Shown piece by piece: positions 47,125 to 58,984 of a stretch of 64,000 bases of DNA (position 1 is the first letter of the stretch; the number at the start of each line of letters is the position of its first letter). The notes beneath the pieces were generated by a model. The model ran no database searches. It was not told where the DNA came from and worked only from the letters and a program-made list of their open reading frames with translations. This DNA is from Terebella lapidaria (lineage: Eukaryota > Annelida > Polychaeta > Terebellida > Terebellidae): contig OX424564.1 of the NCBI GenBank assembly GCA_949152475.1, forward strand, positions 9,486,001 to 9,550,000. The letters are read 5' to 3'. Position numbers and translations under genes: made by a program.

Positions 47125-47520
47125 ATATTGTACATACATCACAACTGTATAGATGCACCACCTTTCGGCGGAACAGGGACGGATTTGCCCCTCTTCTTTG
47201 CGAGAAAAATTTGGTTCGTCTGCTGGAGGAAAGATCACCTCCAGAGACCCCTGTTCGCCTTCAAGTGCATCCAAGGTGATTATTGCTTTCATTTTAACGT
47301 CTTTTCATGTAATTTACACGTAAATTCATGTAAATACGAATATTGTGCAGCATTTATTTGGATTCTCACATATGCTGCCTATAAAACTATTAAATCACCA
47401 TTATTAATATTCAAATATTCTCATTTCATTGCTAAATTTGGTGAATTTGACCAAAATCCCCTATGATGAGCACGTGTGCGTGGAGGGTTAAGCCCTCCGC
47501 CGGTGGTTATTCTGATATAA

Positions 47521-47621
47521 CCCAAAGTGTTTATTATAGAGGTAGTAGTATGGACATAAATAGGAAGTTTTAACTTGTTTAAAACCAGTATTTATTACAT
47601 ACCTACCTCTATAATAAACAC
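47521..47621 (+). repeat. DIRS internal complementary region
   Basis: The first half (47521 to about 47561) is the complement of the element's left end, including its tail. The second half (about 47558-47621) is the complement of its right end and tail. The two halves meet at TATT/AATA, as if copied from a circle that joined both ends. This is the defining feature of DIRS elements and templates completion of the ends during replication. Confidence 0.9.
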
Positions 47622-47655
47622 GAGGAGTGCCCTCCCGCCTCCCCGCCTTAACAGG

Positions 47656-47859
47656 GCAAAAATAATGGCGGTCTAGGGTCATGTGACCCCGGATGTAAAA
47701 CATCACCGCATGCAATCTGAGGGGATTTTGGTTCAATTTTTTCAAAGAAATTAAGGATAAATGTCACTTGAATTTTTTCAAAATTCTTTTGTGACATTTG
47801 ATCCTCTCCTCTTCTTTGAATGTCAAGGTAAGATTACCCAAAGTGTTTATTATAGAGGT
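47656..47859 (-). repeat. DIRS right inverted terminal repeat
   Basis: It is the complement of 41307-41510. A 45-bp right-specific tail follows, ending TTAAAACTTCC and TATT. Confidence 0.9.
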
Positions 47860-47905
47860 AGGTATGTAATAAATACTGGTTTTAAACAAGTTAAAACTTC
47901 CTATT

Positions 47906-50152
47906 GGATCTTATTCGAAAATATCACTAAATTGTCACTAAATTACACACTTTATTAGCTCAGATTGTTGATGGGTTGTTTCAATTGTAATTTTTCATGT
48001 ATGGGGCTCGTTATGTAGTCGTCCTAACCTGTTTCGATATTGATCTGACATACTCCATCTTGAATGAGGGCACCAAATCAACAGGTCTTACTTTGTTTAC
48101 ATGTACTGTGTTATGGATTCAGGATCTTGTGCGCATTGCTCTCTTGAATTGAATATATCATCTTTTATTACATGTATTTGTGTGTGAGACTATAAAAAAA
48201 AAAAAGTTACTGATTTTCAATTCATTAACATGAAAGATGTGTAACACATTTATGTGGTATAATCATGCTAGTATGCTACATAAATATATCGACCAGTATC
48301 ATGAGTATTAAGGCCCGAGTTTTGATCTCGTACTTTTGTTTGATGTTCCCACTTTCCCAGTATCTGCAATATCGCAAAAGTTTCATTTAAGTGAAAGTCT
48401 GAGATCAGCATTCAGCCCAACATACAATGTATATGTAAACTGATCATAAATGAAGAGATTCGCTGCATTTGTGTACTCGTGGAAGTACAATTTGGTTTGT
48501 CGAAATGAATGATTGTTCGCAACTTGATTGAAATGCTTTCCATCAACACATCATCAGAAAAATGTTTACCGGTATAAATTATGCGATACATGTCTGTAGT
48601 CTATGGGCAGAGAGGAAGAATTTTAACCCAGGAGAAATTATATAGATCTACATGTAGGTGTTTTAGAAATTTGTGAGAAACGCTTTTTTTTGTGATCAAG
48701 TTAGGTGTCAGTCTCAGGTTTGAAGTGTACAGCTCTAGACGAAATTCTTCCTGTTGTTCGTTGATTGTCCTGGTGTAAATAACATAACAGGATGTGACAT
48801 ACTTGTAGAGGTACATCTGCTTCAATATGCAAATTTGTACAAGTCACATGTACGGTAATCACGGATAATTCCCTGAGCCTGTGTTAGGCCAGTGTTTGTT
48901 TTAGATTATGCAGTTACCGGTAGTATCAAATGTGTATACCAGTAATTGGCAGGTTAGATGTCTTACTTTATGATAATGTTTGGAAATGCATACACGTGTA
49001 AGTGCCAGTGTAAGTAGTAAATAGTATACTGCAGTGTAATGCCAACATGGATTGGGATAGCTATGAGCCAGTTATTGCAATTATTGGTGTAGGGGCACAG
49101 ATGATAAGCTTTGTAAGCACTGTATAGGTACGAATGTAGTGTTTTATCATTGTGTGTTCTCTAGTATTTATTGTGTGCTTTGATATTCTGCACTACTACA
49201 TGTACCTGTATACACCGGTGGCCCCTTGCAATTTGTCAAGTTAACATTCAAATAGCATGATTCAAGCAATTCAGTGACTATCTGAGTCTGATAGAGTATA
49301 CATGAAATTGAGATGGTTGTAGTCATCTGCAAGCATACGTGGTCTGCGATTGTGTTTGTAGGATGAAAATTGGCCAATTGAAAAGTAAAACACCTCTGGC
49401 ATGTGAAATTGTTACGGTGACATAATTGTGTTGTAATAGTTTGTAGAACTGGAGATGTCTTGAAGGTATGATCGCATTTAGTTACACAGATTCTACTTTG
49501 TATTCAGTAACCTTTAGAGTGGAACTGTTCTGTTATTTGCACTAAATGTTAATTTGTTCAAATTTATACAATTTACTGCAATCTGAGTAGCCTTGAATCT
49601 CAGCCAGCTAATCTAGAACAAACCAAACTTTTCAAATTCCGAAGAATCTCACTTACATCTATAATGCCTCAGAATGGAGAAGGGAGGGTTTATTGCTGCA
49701 ATGTTGTGACCCTCTATGCACTACTGCATTCTCTGTGTCAACTCGCTCGTTCTTTTATTTGTTCTCAATAATTGATATTTTTAGCATGCAATTTTTCTGG
49801 CATTTTTTATGTTTTACAGTGTTAGTCAAATGATAGATACTTGTGTCTCCTATCCAGAGGGGATTATGTCTTGAGATGGACCAGCAAATGATTATATTCA
49901 GTGTTGTAAATCATAGGATCATACATTGTGATATACATGCATGTACCTGTATCAGGCGAGAAGTTGCAGTTACATTCTACTTTTGGTTAGTTAGGTACAT
50001 GTATGCGTAATTGTACAGTTAAGCACTTGAATGAAGCAGTCTGCTTGGTTTAGTCAGAGATAAGTGATCAAAAGTGGGAAGGAAAATAGTGGTTCTTCTA
50101 CACAGAGTCATGTACATGATGTAGTATATATGTAAATATGTAAATACATGTA
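47906..50152. other. AT-rich region with no supported gene
   Basis: The sequence between the DIRS element and a MITE pair has many TACATGTA-type motifs. No exon, RNA gene or element terminus is recognised. Confidence 0.4.
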
Positions 50153-50764
50153 CTGTAAAAAGAAGGGCCCGGACGAGTCGGAAATTTCTGTCCCGGGTAC
50201 CGGTGTGGTCTGACCCGACCCGCCCCGGGTAACCCGTCCAAATATAGATATAATTTGGGAGGGGAGTAACTGGACCAATTTGTAACACGTAAACGCCAGT
50301 CAGCGATTTTTGACACATATTATTTGTTTGGTCTGTGGTTATTTACAAGTTTGAAAGAGATCACATGACCTCATAAAACTACTTCCGATTTTTTCCCGAT
50401 GATTTTCTTGTCATTCTTGTGATTTTACTGGCGTTTATCGCAAATTTTCAAAACAAAAACTATATCTTTATTCGTTCTCGGGTACGGGTAATGAAATTCC
50501 GACACGGGTAATTGTATGACCCGCCCCGAATTCGGGTACCCGTCGACTCGTCCGGGCCCTAGTAAAAAGACTAATTTCGGCGGCTATTAAATTTGGCGGT
50601 TGTGAGCCCCACGTTATTTGGTGGAGATTTAATTTGGTGGTTTCAGAACCACATGTATTTGATAACATATATCTAGTTAAATTGGCGGACGACTTAATTT
50701 GGCGGTTTTTCTCTACCGCCAAGTCCGCCAAATAAATCGTCCGCCATAATTAGTAGTTTTACAG
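50153..50764. mobile_element. CTGTAAA-type MITE interrupted by a hAT-like MITE
   Basis: The left end CTGTAAAAAG and, beyond the insert, ACTAATTTCGGCGG pair with the right end CCGCCATAATTAGTAGTTTT ACAG. TA flanks both sides (50151-50152 and 50765-50766). The interior repeats TTTGGCGG and its complement, so it folds on itself. A worn relative may lie at about 57080-57200 in an ORC6 intron. Confidence 0.65.
50163..50561. mobile_element. hAT-like MITE, 399 bp, with 8-bp target duplication
   Basis: The ends are AAGGGCCCGGACGAGTCG at the left and CGACTCGTCCGGGCCCTA at the right; only the outermost base fails to pair. GTAAAAAG is duplicated at 50155-50162 and 50562-50569. The interior has GGGTACCGG and CGGGTACCCG palindromic segments. 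It is non-coding. Confidence 0.8.
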
Positions 50765-51523
50765 TAACTAGTATGGTAGCCATGGTAACAGATGATTCTC
50801 TGATGCACTTGATTGTTGGTTAACATATACAAAGTCCAACTGTTAAGACGAGTTTGTAACAAGAATCTACTGATGCTGAAATATAATACAATGTACTGTA
50901 AATTATGATGAGTAATGCAGGTTGAATTTATCGCTGTGAATCATGCTTAGTTTTACTTCAACTCAAATGGTGTGTGTAGCAGTGCTTTAAATTTCAAGTG
51001 CTTGAGTTCCTCACAAAAATCTTATATTCTCTACAGGGATCACGCATAGATCATTGATAAGAGGGGTATATATATATAAATACATGTATATAGCCATTTC
51101 AATCTTATGTAGACCACAAACAGTGCTGATACTTCTGCGATCTTTTCTGTTAATGTTTATTGATATATATATATACATGTATCTAGCCAGGCCTACTGAT
51201 TGTTAGTTATTTAAGTAAATCAATATTACTGTTTGATTAATGATATCTGGTGTTACTTCATGAGGAAATAAAATGTGTGAAAAAAATTGTTGTTTTTGAT
51301 ATGCTGTCCTGGACACGAGATTGACCACCATGTCCTTTCAGTGTTTCCGTAATCAACCGCACACTAAGTCTGAATTTTGAACGAGCCATCCATTTTCAAC
51401 GCCCCGACACCTGGCGAATGAATAGTGAACCTTTACTCGTTGAGCCCGGGAAGTTTGTTTTCCAAAATAAAAAGCTCAGTGTGCAATTGTTGACTGGGTG
51501 GTAGAAAGTAGTAAGAGGACATT

Positions 51524-54500
51524 ATGGCAGAAGGACAAATATTAACCCATTTGGCACCAAAGCTGGGAATTCACTCTGATAAAATTATAAGGTGGAAAGT
51601 TTTTGTCAGACACTAGCCTAACTTAAGACAGTCATAGACAAAGTACGTCTTTCGGGGATACCTGCTGAGGACCGCACTGTCTAAAGAGAGTCACAGACTG
51701 ACACAGCCCAAGGCTGCTGAAGGCTAGCCCCACGGCCTGAAAACAACGAAGTGACAATCTGATATATTCAGCATATAAAACAACCGCTACTGTATATATC
51801 AGATGGTCAATTCGTTGTTTTCGGGCCGTGGGGCTACTGAAGGCAAGCGATGCCTCGCTTGGGCTGAGTGAGACTGACACAGACACACTCACAGTAGTCA
51901 GTGTCGTACACTGTGACGGGGTACAGGTGATAATGCCGCCAAAGTGATCAGGCTGCCAATAAGAGTGATGAAACTATGGGTTAAGGATGCTTAACAGTCA
52001 GGATCGATGCCTCATCAGCTGAATTCTGGTATGTTTTATTTGGGCTATTTCTCTGCTGTTTAGCAATGGATTTCGCAGAAAATTGTTGCGTAGGTTCTAT
52101 ACATGACTGCAACATTTGTCCAATGTCCAAATTGAAGACCCAGTCGATAATCATACAGATCCGGAACGTTATACTCCGCCAACTAAATGTAACTTACATA
52201 GGAAACAGACAGCGTTTTAGGGTGCAATTTCTTGACTATAGTTAGAATACTTATCATAGAACAATAACCTACTGCCTGTTTTGGAGTTTACCTCGACACT
52301 TGGTGGTAATTTGATGTTCAAAATAACATGTTATATATTATCCGCAATGAAAATACATTGGGCAAAAGAAGTTGAATGTCAGTCGCATTAATAACGTCTA
52401 TATCCGTTGTCATTGTAAACTCAACCGCAAACTTTATCAAGAATTCAGCGACTCTTATCATTTTCTAAGAGTAGTATATAAGCAAAATCACAACAACATC
52501 TCACTCCTGAGTACAACATTGTCGAAAGCTGAGCATTGACGGTATTTCCCATACGAATAATCCGTTAATCTGTACTTAGCGCTTCACTGACCAGCGGCAC
52601 AAGACATTTTCAGTGAATCGCAATAGATATACATATTTGCACATCAATTTGACATGAATATCGATGGAATGCTTGAAATTGGAGGGTAGGTTATTGATCA
52701 CGGATATGTGCACTCGTTGTAATTAAGAAACTGCACCATGTAATGCTTCGTGTACGCAACGTAAGTTACATTTGTTCCAGCCACATTCAACTCTATTTAT
52801 ATACTATTTCATTAATGGAATTGTCAATCGCTTTTGGTATCACCTTCATATGCAGAATATAAATTCAAAATTTCATGTAACTTTGTTACGAAACGGCCGA
52901 GATATTAACCAAAATTGCACATGGTATTAAACCATTGAAAGCATCGGAACGTAACCGATACGCAATCTTAAGTGATGGATGACGAGTGTTGTGACGGATA
53001 TGTTTTGCCCGACTGATTTTGTTGGACCTTTTAGTGTCATGGTATGGTGAATATGCTCGCCTCTACTCAAAGTATTTTTTATTGCCTACCAGCACAAATG
53101 TTGCTGCTGTCAAAATCTTCTCAAATTTGTTCTTTTGTACGAAGTAAACCAGATCTAGATAATATATTGTTTGTTAGTACTCAAGTGCTGTTTTTCTTGT
53201 AGATCTTTCAAATTCAGGTATTTTGATTGTACTGGAGTCAAGGTGTTGTTTAATATTGTGCATAAGTGTATTAAGTGTAAGTTAAAATACGACCTGATCG
53301 CTTTGGCAGCCTTATCGCCTGGTAACCACAGTGGCCACTGGTGACTGACAGTGTATCACCTGATTGGCCACTGCCACTGGGTTCACATGTATAATTAAAT
53401 GGTCAATTTCTGTTGACCTATGTTATAACTTGAATTGGTGTGCTGCAATCATTACATTATGACTATCATGATAAATTATGGATATGCTAAAATAAACTGG
53501 CCAAATAGTTTATATGTGCCAATGACTTTTTAGCTTACCGGCCCTTTGGGCCGATAAGCTATTGTCGTGGTATTTTGTCCGTCGTCCGTCCGGGTCTGTA
53601 ACTTTTTTTTGACATGATGAATTTCCCCATAAATTTGTCAGAACATACCTTGGGCCAGTATCTAAAGACTTTTTAAAATTTTTTTTTATTGAATCGTTTT
53701 TGCCCATTTGGCGGCCATTTTCGACGAAAAATTCCCAATTTTGGACTTATTATGACGTGCATAAGTTTCGTTGCCCTTGAATCGCCGGTCTGCGTGAAAA
53801 ATTTTTTTTTTGTCCCAAATCAAGTCACTATTCATTTTGAGCCATTTCCAGCAAAAAAAAAATTATTTTTTTGGCCATTGAAAAATTTTTAGGACTTAAA
53901 AATTTCACCCACCCAAGTTTTCCTCCATAATGGGAGCTATGCAGAGTAATCTCATAGAACACTTCAAAATAGAGCCTAAGTATTGGCACATTCAAATGGG
54001 AAATCATATATTGCAGTTTGAGTTGTGACCTTGAATTTGACCTTCAATGACCTTAAAAGGTCAAAACGACCTTTTTTGTCGAAAAACGATGAATTTTGCT
54101 TTCGGTGGTCATTTTATCGAAATCTATTCAGACAGTTTTCCTCAAAATCATGTATAAGATTATCCTTATGTACGTTTGTGATGTGTATAAGTTTTGTTGC
54201 ATTTGAATCGACTGTTTGTGAAAATTTGTCATTAACGAAAAAAATCTTTCAAGATGTAACTTGATTCCGTATTACAGTCCATACAGAAAGTGTGTTTCTA
54301 TCAACATTTATGAAGATGTTTTAGCATATTGGTTTTAACATCAGTGTAATTATTTATATGTATTCATTATTCTATGCAATTCACATGATTGCCGGTAAGC
54401 TACAGCACCCTTGGTGCTATGTTTTTTTTTTGTCCAAAATTAAGTCACTATTCGTTTTGAGCCATTTCCAGCAGAAAAAAAACAAATTTTTTTTTTTGGT

Positions 54501-57500
54501 CATTGAAAAATTTTTTGGACTTCATCAATTTTTCCTTCATAATGGGAGCTGTGCGGAGTAAACTCATAGAAGACTTCAAAATAGAGCCTAAGTATTGGCA
54601 CATTCAAATGGGAAATCATATAATGCGGTTTGAGTGATGACCTTGAATTTGACCTTCAATGACCATGGAAGGTAAAAAACGATGAATTTTGTCTTTGGTG
54701 GCCATTTTGTCTAAATCTATTCAGACAGTTCTTCTCAAAATCATGTATGAGATTATCTTTATGTACCTTTGTGATGTGTAATTTGATTTCGTGTTATAGT
54801 CCATACAGATAATGTGTTTCCAGCAACATTTACGAACATGTTTTGACAATTAGAGTTCAAGATCAGTGTAACAAATTATATGTTGGAAAATCAATACTCT
54901 GCGTTTCTCATGATTGCCGGTAAGCTACAGCACCCTTGGTGCTATGTTTACCTGTGCTAAGTTTCAGTCTCCTACAATATGACGTATAAACTAGAGTCAA
55001 GAGTGAGTCTAGTCCAATAGATTGAAAAAGTTTGCAATAGGCCTATTCCCCAGTGCTGGCAACTGCAATTATGTTTAACATAAGTTTCGTATTGTCGTGT
55101 CGTGGGTTTTTGGTTGTTGTGGGGAATAGCAAGAGACACGACTGTGAGGTTTTCCGGGATCGTGTTTTATTGTAAGCCAAGTGCCCAAAGTGTGTTTACA
55201 AAGCATGTACAGGTTCACATTGACAAGGAGTGACCTGATGGCATCACTAGCTCTAGCTCTCTCTCTCGAGAAACCGTATGAAGTCCCTTTTATGCTGGAG
55301 CACATCATGCCTGACTATTACATATCTATACTGGCTAAAATATATTGACCAATCAGAGAGGCCCTACACAGGTGGTGATCACCCCTATCTTACAGAGTTG
55401 GACTTGCCCTCATTGACTGTCATAAAACTGCTGCTTTAATTACACCTTTATAAGTTATATAAACTAAAGATACAATACAATAGAATAACTGCGTGTAAAT
55501 ATATAGATACTTCTATTATACATGATATGAATCATACAGCATAAATTACAAATACAATTTAAAATAACTAATAAACATCAAGAATATAACTGTATGAATT
55601 CTAATGCTGGGTGCTATGCTATATCAGAAAATATCTTGGACATACATAAAATCAATACCATAGTATGACTGTGAACACTGAACAGGCAGTAAAGTTCCCT
55701 AGAACCCTACATAAAAAACAAAACATTTAATATTTTGGGCCTAATGTTGCAGGAAAGCGTGTGAGTTTATGCGGATGGCAGACGTGCGGGCCGCCTACAG
55801 CAGCTTGGCGTCCTTGAGTCTGAGTGGGTCTTGTAAAGCTGTCATGTGTCTTGAACTGGCAGCCACTGCACATGGTGACAACATCGACAGGGTAAATTTT
55901 ATTATATATAAATTTATATAAATTTGTATCATATATTATATATTTATTCTATCATTATATTATGTTCATTTTCATATCAAATTGATATTTGAACTACAAT
56001 ACTTTACTGTTTTACTGTTTGTGTATTGAGACTTCGGTTTAATGTGTATTTTGTCCCTGATAATTCATGTGCCTGATGTGTGTAGCCTACACACCGAGAA
56101 TAGCAATATTAGTTTCAAACACTGGCTTTGATAATAAATTGTACTTTTAATGTACCGGTACGTATATATGCATGTATAAATCTAAACTGTTATCATAAAT
56201 ACTGTATTTATATATAATAGGCTATTAGGAAGTATACATACATTGTATTACATTATATCTCCTAAGGCGACCGCCCAGCGAGTATCAGGGATGAAGAACA
56301 AAAAGCTCTACACGAATGCACTGCGAGCAATGGAGTGTCTTCTGGATCTACAGAATCGTGTGACCGTCACGGACCTGACCGTGCAGTTTGGCTGTCCTGG
56401 AGCCAAGCAGCTCACCATGCAGGCACTTAAAAAGTCAGTACATGTATTATGTATGCTCCCTCGATAGCGTGTCATTGTAAATACACTATGACAGGAGTCA
56501 TGCATGTACACCCTCATGTGGATCAAACTACATGTTGCATACTCATAATACTAACCATGTTCTTGTGTGTACTATCAGTGTCACCATTAGCTTTTAGCAA
56601 AAATTAGCAAAAATCTCAATTCTAGGAAAGAATTTGGTTACAATTTCGAAATATTAGTAAATTTTTTCTGGTCACAGGAATATGACCTGTGAAAAATAAA
56701 GGAATTATCAAAACTGATCTGTGTGGGAAAAAAAGCAATAAGGTTGTATCTGATCAAAAATCAAGCCCCGTGAATCATAGCCTGTCATGAAATCTAAAAG
56801 AAAGACGACTCGGTTTGACCATGGAGTATTTATGAAATACTCTGAGCCTCTTACGAAACAACTTGTGCAAATCTGTGAATGTTTACCTCATTACTGTGTA
56901 TCAGATGATAATATTTCTGTATGTTCCCAGGTATGAAGAAGAGCGACTAGACAGTGATTCGACAGAGTATAGCCAGGTGCTGTTCAACGCTGCTGCTTTG
57001 TATGCTGTATGCAGGTGTGTTTTTCACCAATACTAGGTCTCTACATGTACAGGGCAAAAATGATGTACATATACTAAAAAAGGAGGTTGTTATTTGGCGG
57101 TTTGAAGGTTTTTAAGGAAGACATCGCCAAATTAAATCTTACATCAAATGCGATATTATTTGTGGTTCAGAATCCGATGAATTGATTTCCACCGAATAAT
57201 ATGGGAGTCAAAATTCAGTAGCTGAGAATTTTGTCTTCCTACATGCATGCAGGTTCAAGTTTTAAGTTATTTTCCGTGTGGAGTTCACTGAGTTCTCCAT
57301 TTTTTATCAGGCGTCAGAAGCAGAAGGTCGACAAGCAGAAGCTGGTGGACGTCACAGGTGTCAAGCGAACGATGTTTGACCGAGTGGTGGCTCACATGGA
57401 CAAAACTGTCGAGGCTATCATGAGTATGCAAATCTTCATATCACAAATTGTATGAAATTTTTACAATGTATGTACCTGTATGCATTCAACCCTTATCCGT

Positions 57501-58325
57501 CACTGAGGGGGCCTCACAAGCCTGTGTTAATATACTTTATTTATACTAGTCATCATCTTGATATCATGACAAGTCATCTTTACCCTTTTTGGGTGGAAAA
57601 TTGAAGGTCACCAAAAATTCATTATAATTTACCAATATGTGACTTTCTATATGCTCATAATACGCAAATTAGCTCCTCAAACACTCAATCTGAAAACCAG
57701 TTCATACTATTGATGTAAGCCTGTCTTTGGGCACTCAGGGTCAAGTAAATCAAAGATCAAGGTCAGCAAATGATACACTGCTAAGACACGTTTAGTCTCA
57801 TATAACCAGGCCTATGAGGCCCAAACGTTTTTGAATATGTTATGTTTGTTGTGGAGTGACGGAAAAGGGTTAGTCATGTTGAAGAACAGGTTAATTCATG
57901 TACATGTAACTGATTGATCATATTGATAGAAACTTGACAACAATTCATACCAACAAAACCGGACACAAGTACTCATACTTATCTCCAATTTTGACTCTTT
58001 CCGCATGGTTTGTTTTCCCGATTTCAGAAGAAGAGCAACAAGTAAATTCAAAATCTAAGCGAGCCACAACATTTGCTGATGAGATAGAGAAAGCAGCAAG
58101 TAGGTTTTAAAACTTCCAACTTCACTCAGTTACATGAAATATATTTTTGGAAGCGAATTTTATTATCTACTTTTGTGCTATATGCTCGCAGATGCCGAGA
58201 CAACCATACACAAACCACGACTGGCTGACACACAGGAGGATGAGGAACCTTATGCAGTGTGGAAAGACAGGATTCTACGCCAGGCTTACACGGCTCTCGG
58301 CATGGAATATACACCTAAATCATGA
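51524..58325 (+). CDS. ORC6: Origin recognition complex subunit 6, 7 exons, 258 residues
   Basis: ORC6 is the smallest subunit of the origin recognition complex, with cyclin-like/TFIIB-like folds that bind DNA and a C-terminal tail that docks on ORC3. Exons: 51524-51591, 55753-55891, 56267-56433, 56931-57014, 57311-57423, 58028-58099, 58192-58325. All junctions are GT-AG, phases agree, and the total is 777 bases. Exon 1 encodes MAEGQILTHLAPKLGI, aligning with the human N-terminus (LAPRLGL). Later landmarks are KAVMCLELAA, FGCPGAKQL, VDVTGVKRTMFDR and the C-terminal YAVWKDRIL at residues 235-243. Human ORC6 has 252 residues. Intron 1 is 4.2 kb and holds a foldback element and two family A Helentron-like copies. 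The stop is followed by repeats of the last coding segment. Confidence 0.95.
51698..51870. mobile_element. Foldback (inverted-repeat) element in ORC6 intron 1
   Basis: Arms of about 70 bp share TAGCCCCACGGCC, GAAAACAACGAA and ATCTGATATAT, with a loop of about 27 bp. It starts about 105 bp after the exon 1 donor. No target duplication was clear, and the limits are approximate. Confidence 0.6.
53530..54946 (-). mobile_element. Two Helentron-like family A copies in tandem in ORC6 intron 1
   Basis: The first copy runs from the 3' hairpin (TTAGCTTACCGGCCC...) at 53530 to the 5' terminus (GCCGGTAAGCTACAGC and ACCCTTGGTGCT) ending at about 54421. A second copy lacking the 3' hairpin starts inside the repeat at once and ends with another identical 5' terminus at about 54946. 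T-rich flanks are present. The shared terminus spacing suggests a tandem product or an insertion at the end of a resident copy. Confidence 0.65.
57590..57790 (+). repeat. Worn fragment of the AGGTCA-rich repeat in ORC6 intron 5
   Basis: Segments such as GAAGGTCACCAAAA, ATATGTGACTTTCTATATG and CACTCAGGGTCAAG match the internal repeats at 4750, 9900-10790 and 17150. No element ends are seen. Confidence 0.4.
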
Positions 58326-58440
58326 CATCAGACAGGCTAACATGGCTCTCGGCATGGTATATACCCCAAAATCATGACCTCAGACCTGCAGACAGGCAGA
58401 CATAGTTCTGGTGTAGGATATAACTATATACAACAAAATG
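58279..58440 (+). repeat. Tandem repeats of the ORC6 C-terminal coding segment
   Basis: The last 50 or so bases of the ORC6 coding sequence (encoding QAYTALGMEYTPKS and the stop) are repeated just after the stop, with a 52-bp offset, as a copy that would read QANMALGMVYTPKS and stop. A third, worn copy follows about 60 bp further on. Only the first copy is translated. Confidence 0.75.
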
Positions 58441-58809
58441 GATTAAGGAGTTACCGGTATCTTGGATTGTCAAAATATCTTATTCATGACCGACCAGCCC
58501 ATTGATGGGAGGCTCCCAGCATGAAATATACAAGTGGAATCTGAGCATGGATTGTTTGCCTTATTTATAGATTTGGTTCAGGTATTCTCATTGATGTGTG
58601 TGCCTAGATCATTTGTATGAGCTTACGATGATCTGGACACAGTGCATGCATGACTTGATTGATGTGTGCACTGTTCAATATTACATTGATACTCATGTCA
58701 GTCTGTTGAAACCTTCTGTGATCATGTCATATATCATGATTGCTTGTGTGACGAAGTATAATTATGAGGCATGAATGAAACGGTTTGTATTTTTGAATGT
58801 GCTCTGTTG

Positions 58810-58815
58810 AATAAA
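58810..58815 (+). promoter_or_regulatory. Candidate ORC6 polyadenylation signal
   Basis: AATAAA lies 485 bases after the ORC6 stop and is the first canonical signal there. Confidence 0.45.
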
Positions 58816-58951
58816 TACACAATGTCAGACACTCAAGTACATGTATCTGTGCTGTGTTTTTCCAGTATCAATCAGAACAAGGTTGCACAATGTGCACATG
58901 TATATACCATGTCTACAAACACCACAAACTGTGTCAATTGTGTAACAAAAT

Positions 58952-58957
58952 TTTATT
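58952..58957 (-). promoter_or_regulatory. Candidate RPP40 polyadenylation signal
   Basis: AATAAA on the minus strand lies 27 bases after the RPP40 stop. With the ORC6 signal at 58810 it would place the two convergent transcript ends only about 100 bp apart. Confidence 0.5.
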
Positions 58958-58984
58958 GTACATGTGGAAAACTTCCAACATTAG

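Larger units (their letters stand above)
41288..47905 (+). mobile_element. DIRS-type tyrosine-recombinase retrotransposon, looks whole
   Basis: The element has 204-bp inverted terminal repeats (41307-41510 and 47656-47859), short unpaired outer tails (about 17 bp left and 45 bp right) and an internal complementary region (47521-47621). It has three coding parts: a gag-like part, reverse transcriptase/RNase H/methyltransferase-like domains, and a tyrosine recombinase. It is far more GC-rich than the host DNA. TATT is found at both genomic junctions and at the junction inside the complementary region, with no target duplication. That is expected when a tyrosine recombinase inserts a circular intermediate. 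The terminal repeats appear identical over their full length, so the insertion is young. I see no obvious break in the coding parts. Confidence 0.95.

Noticed and set aside
58333-58385. An additional ORC6 exon or second gene end
   Set aside because: It follows the true stop directly, with no acceptor, and is a tandem duplicate of the last coding segment.
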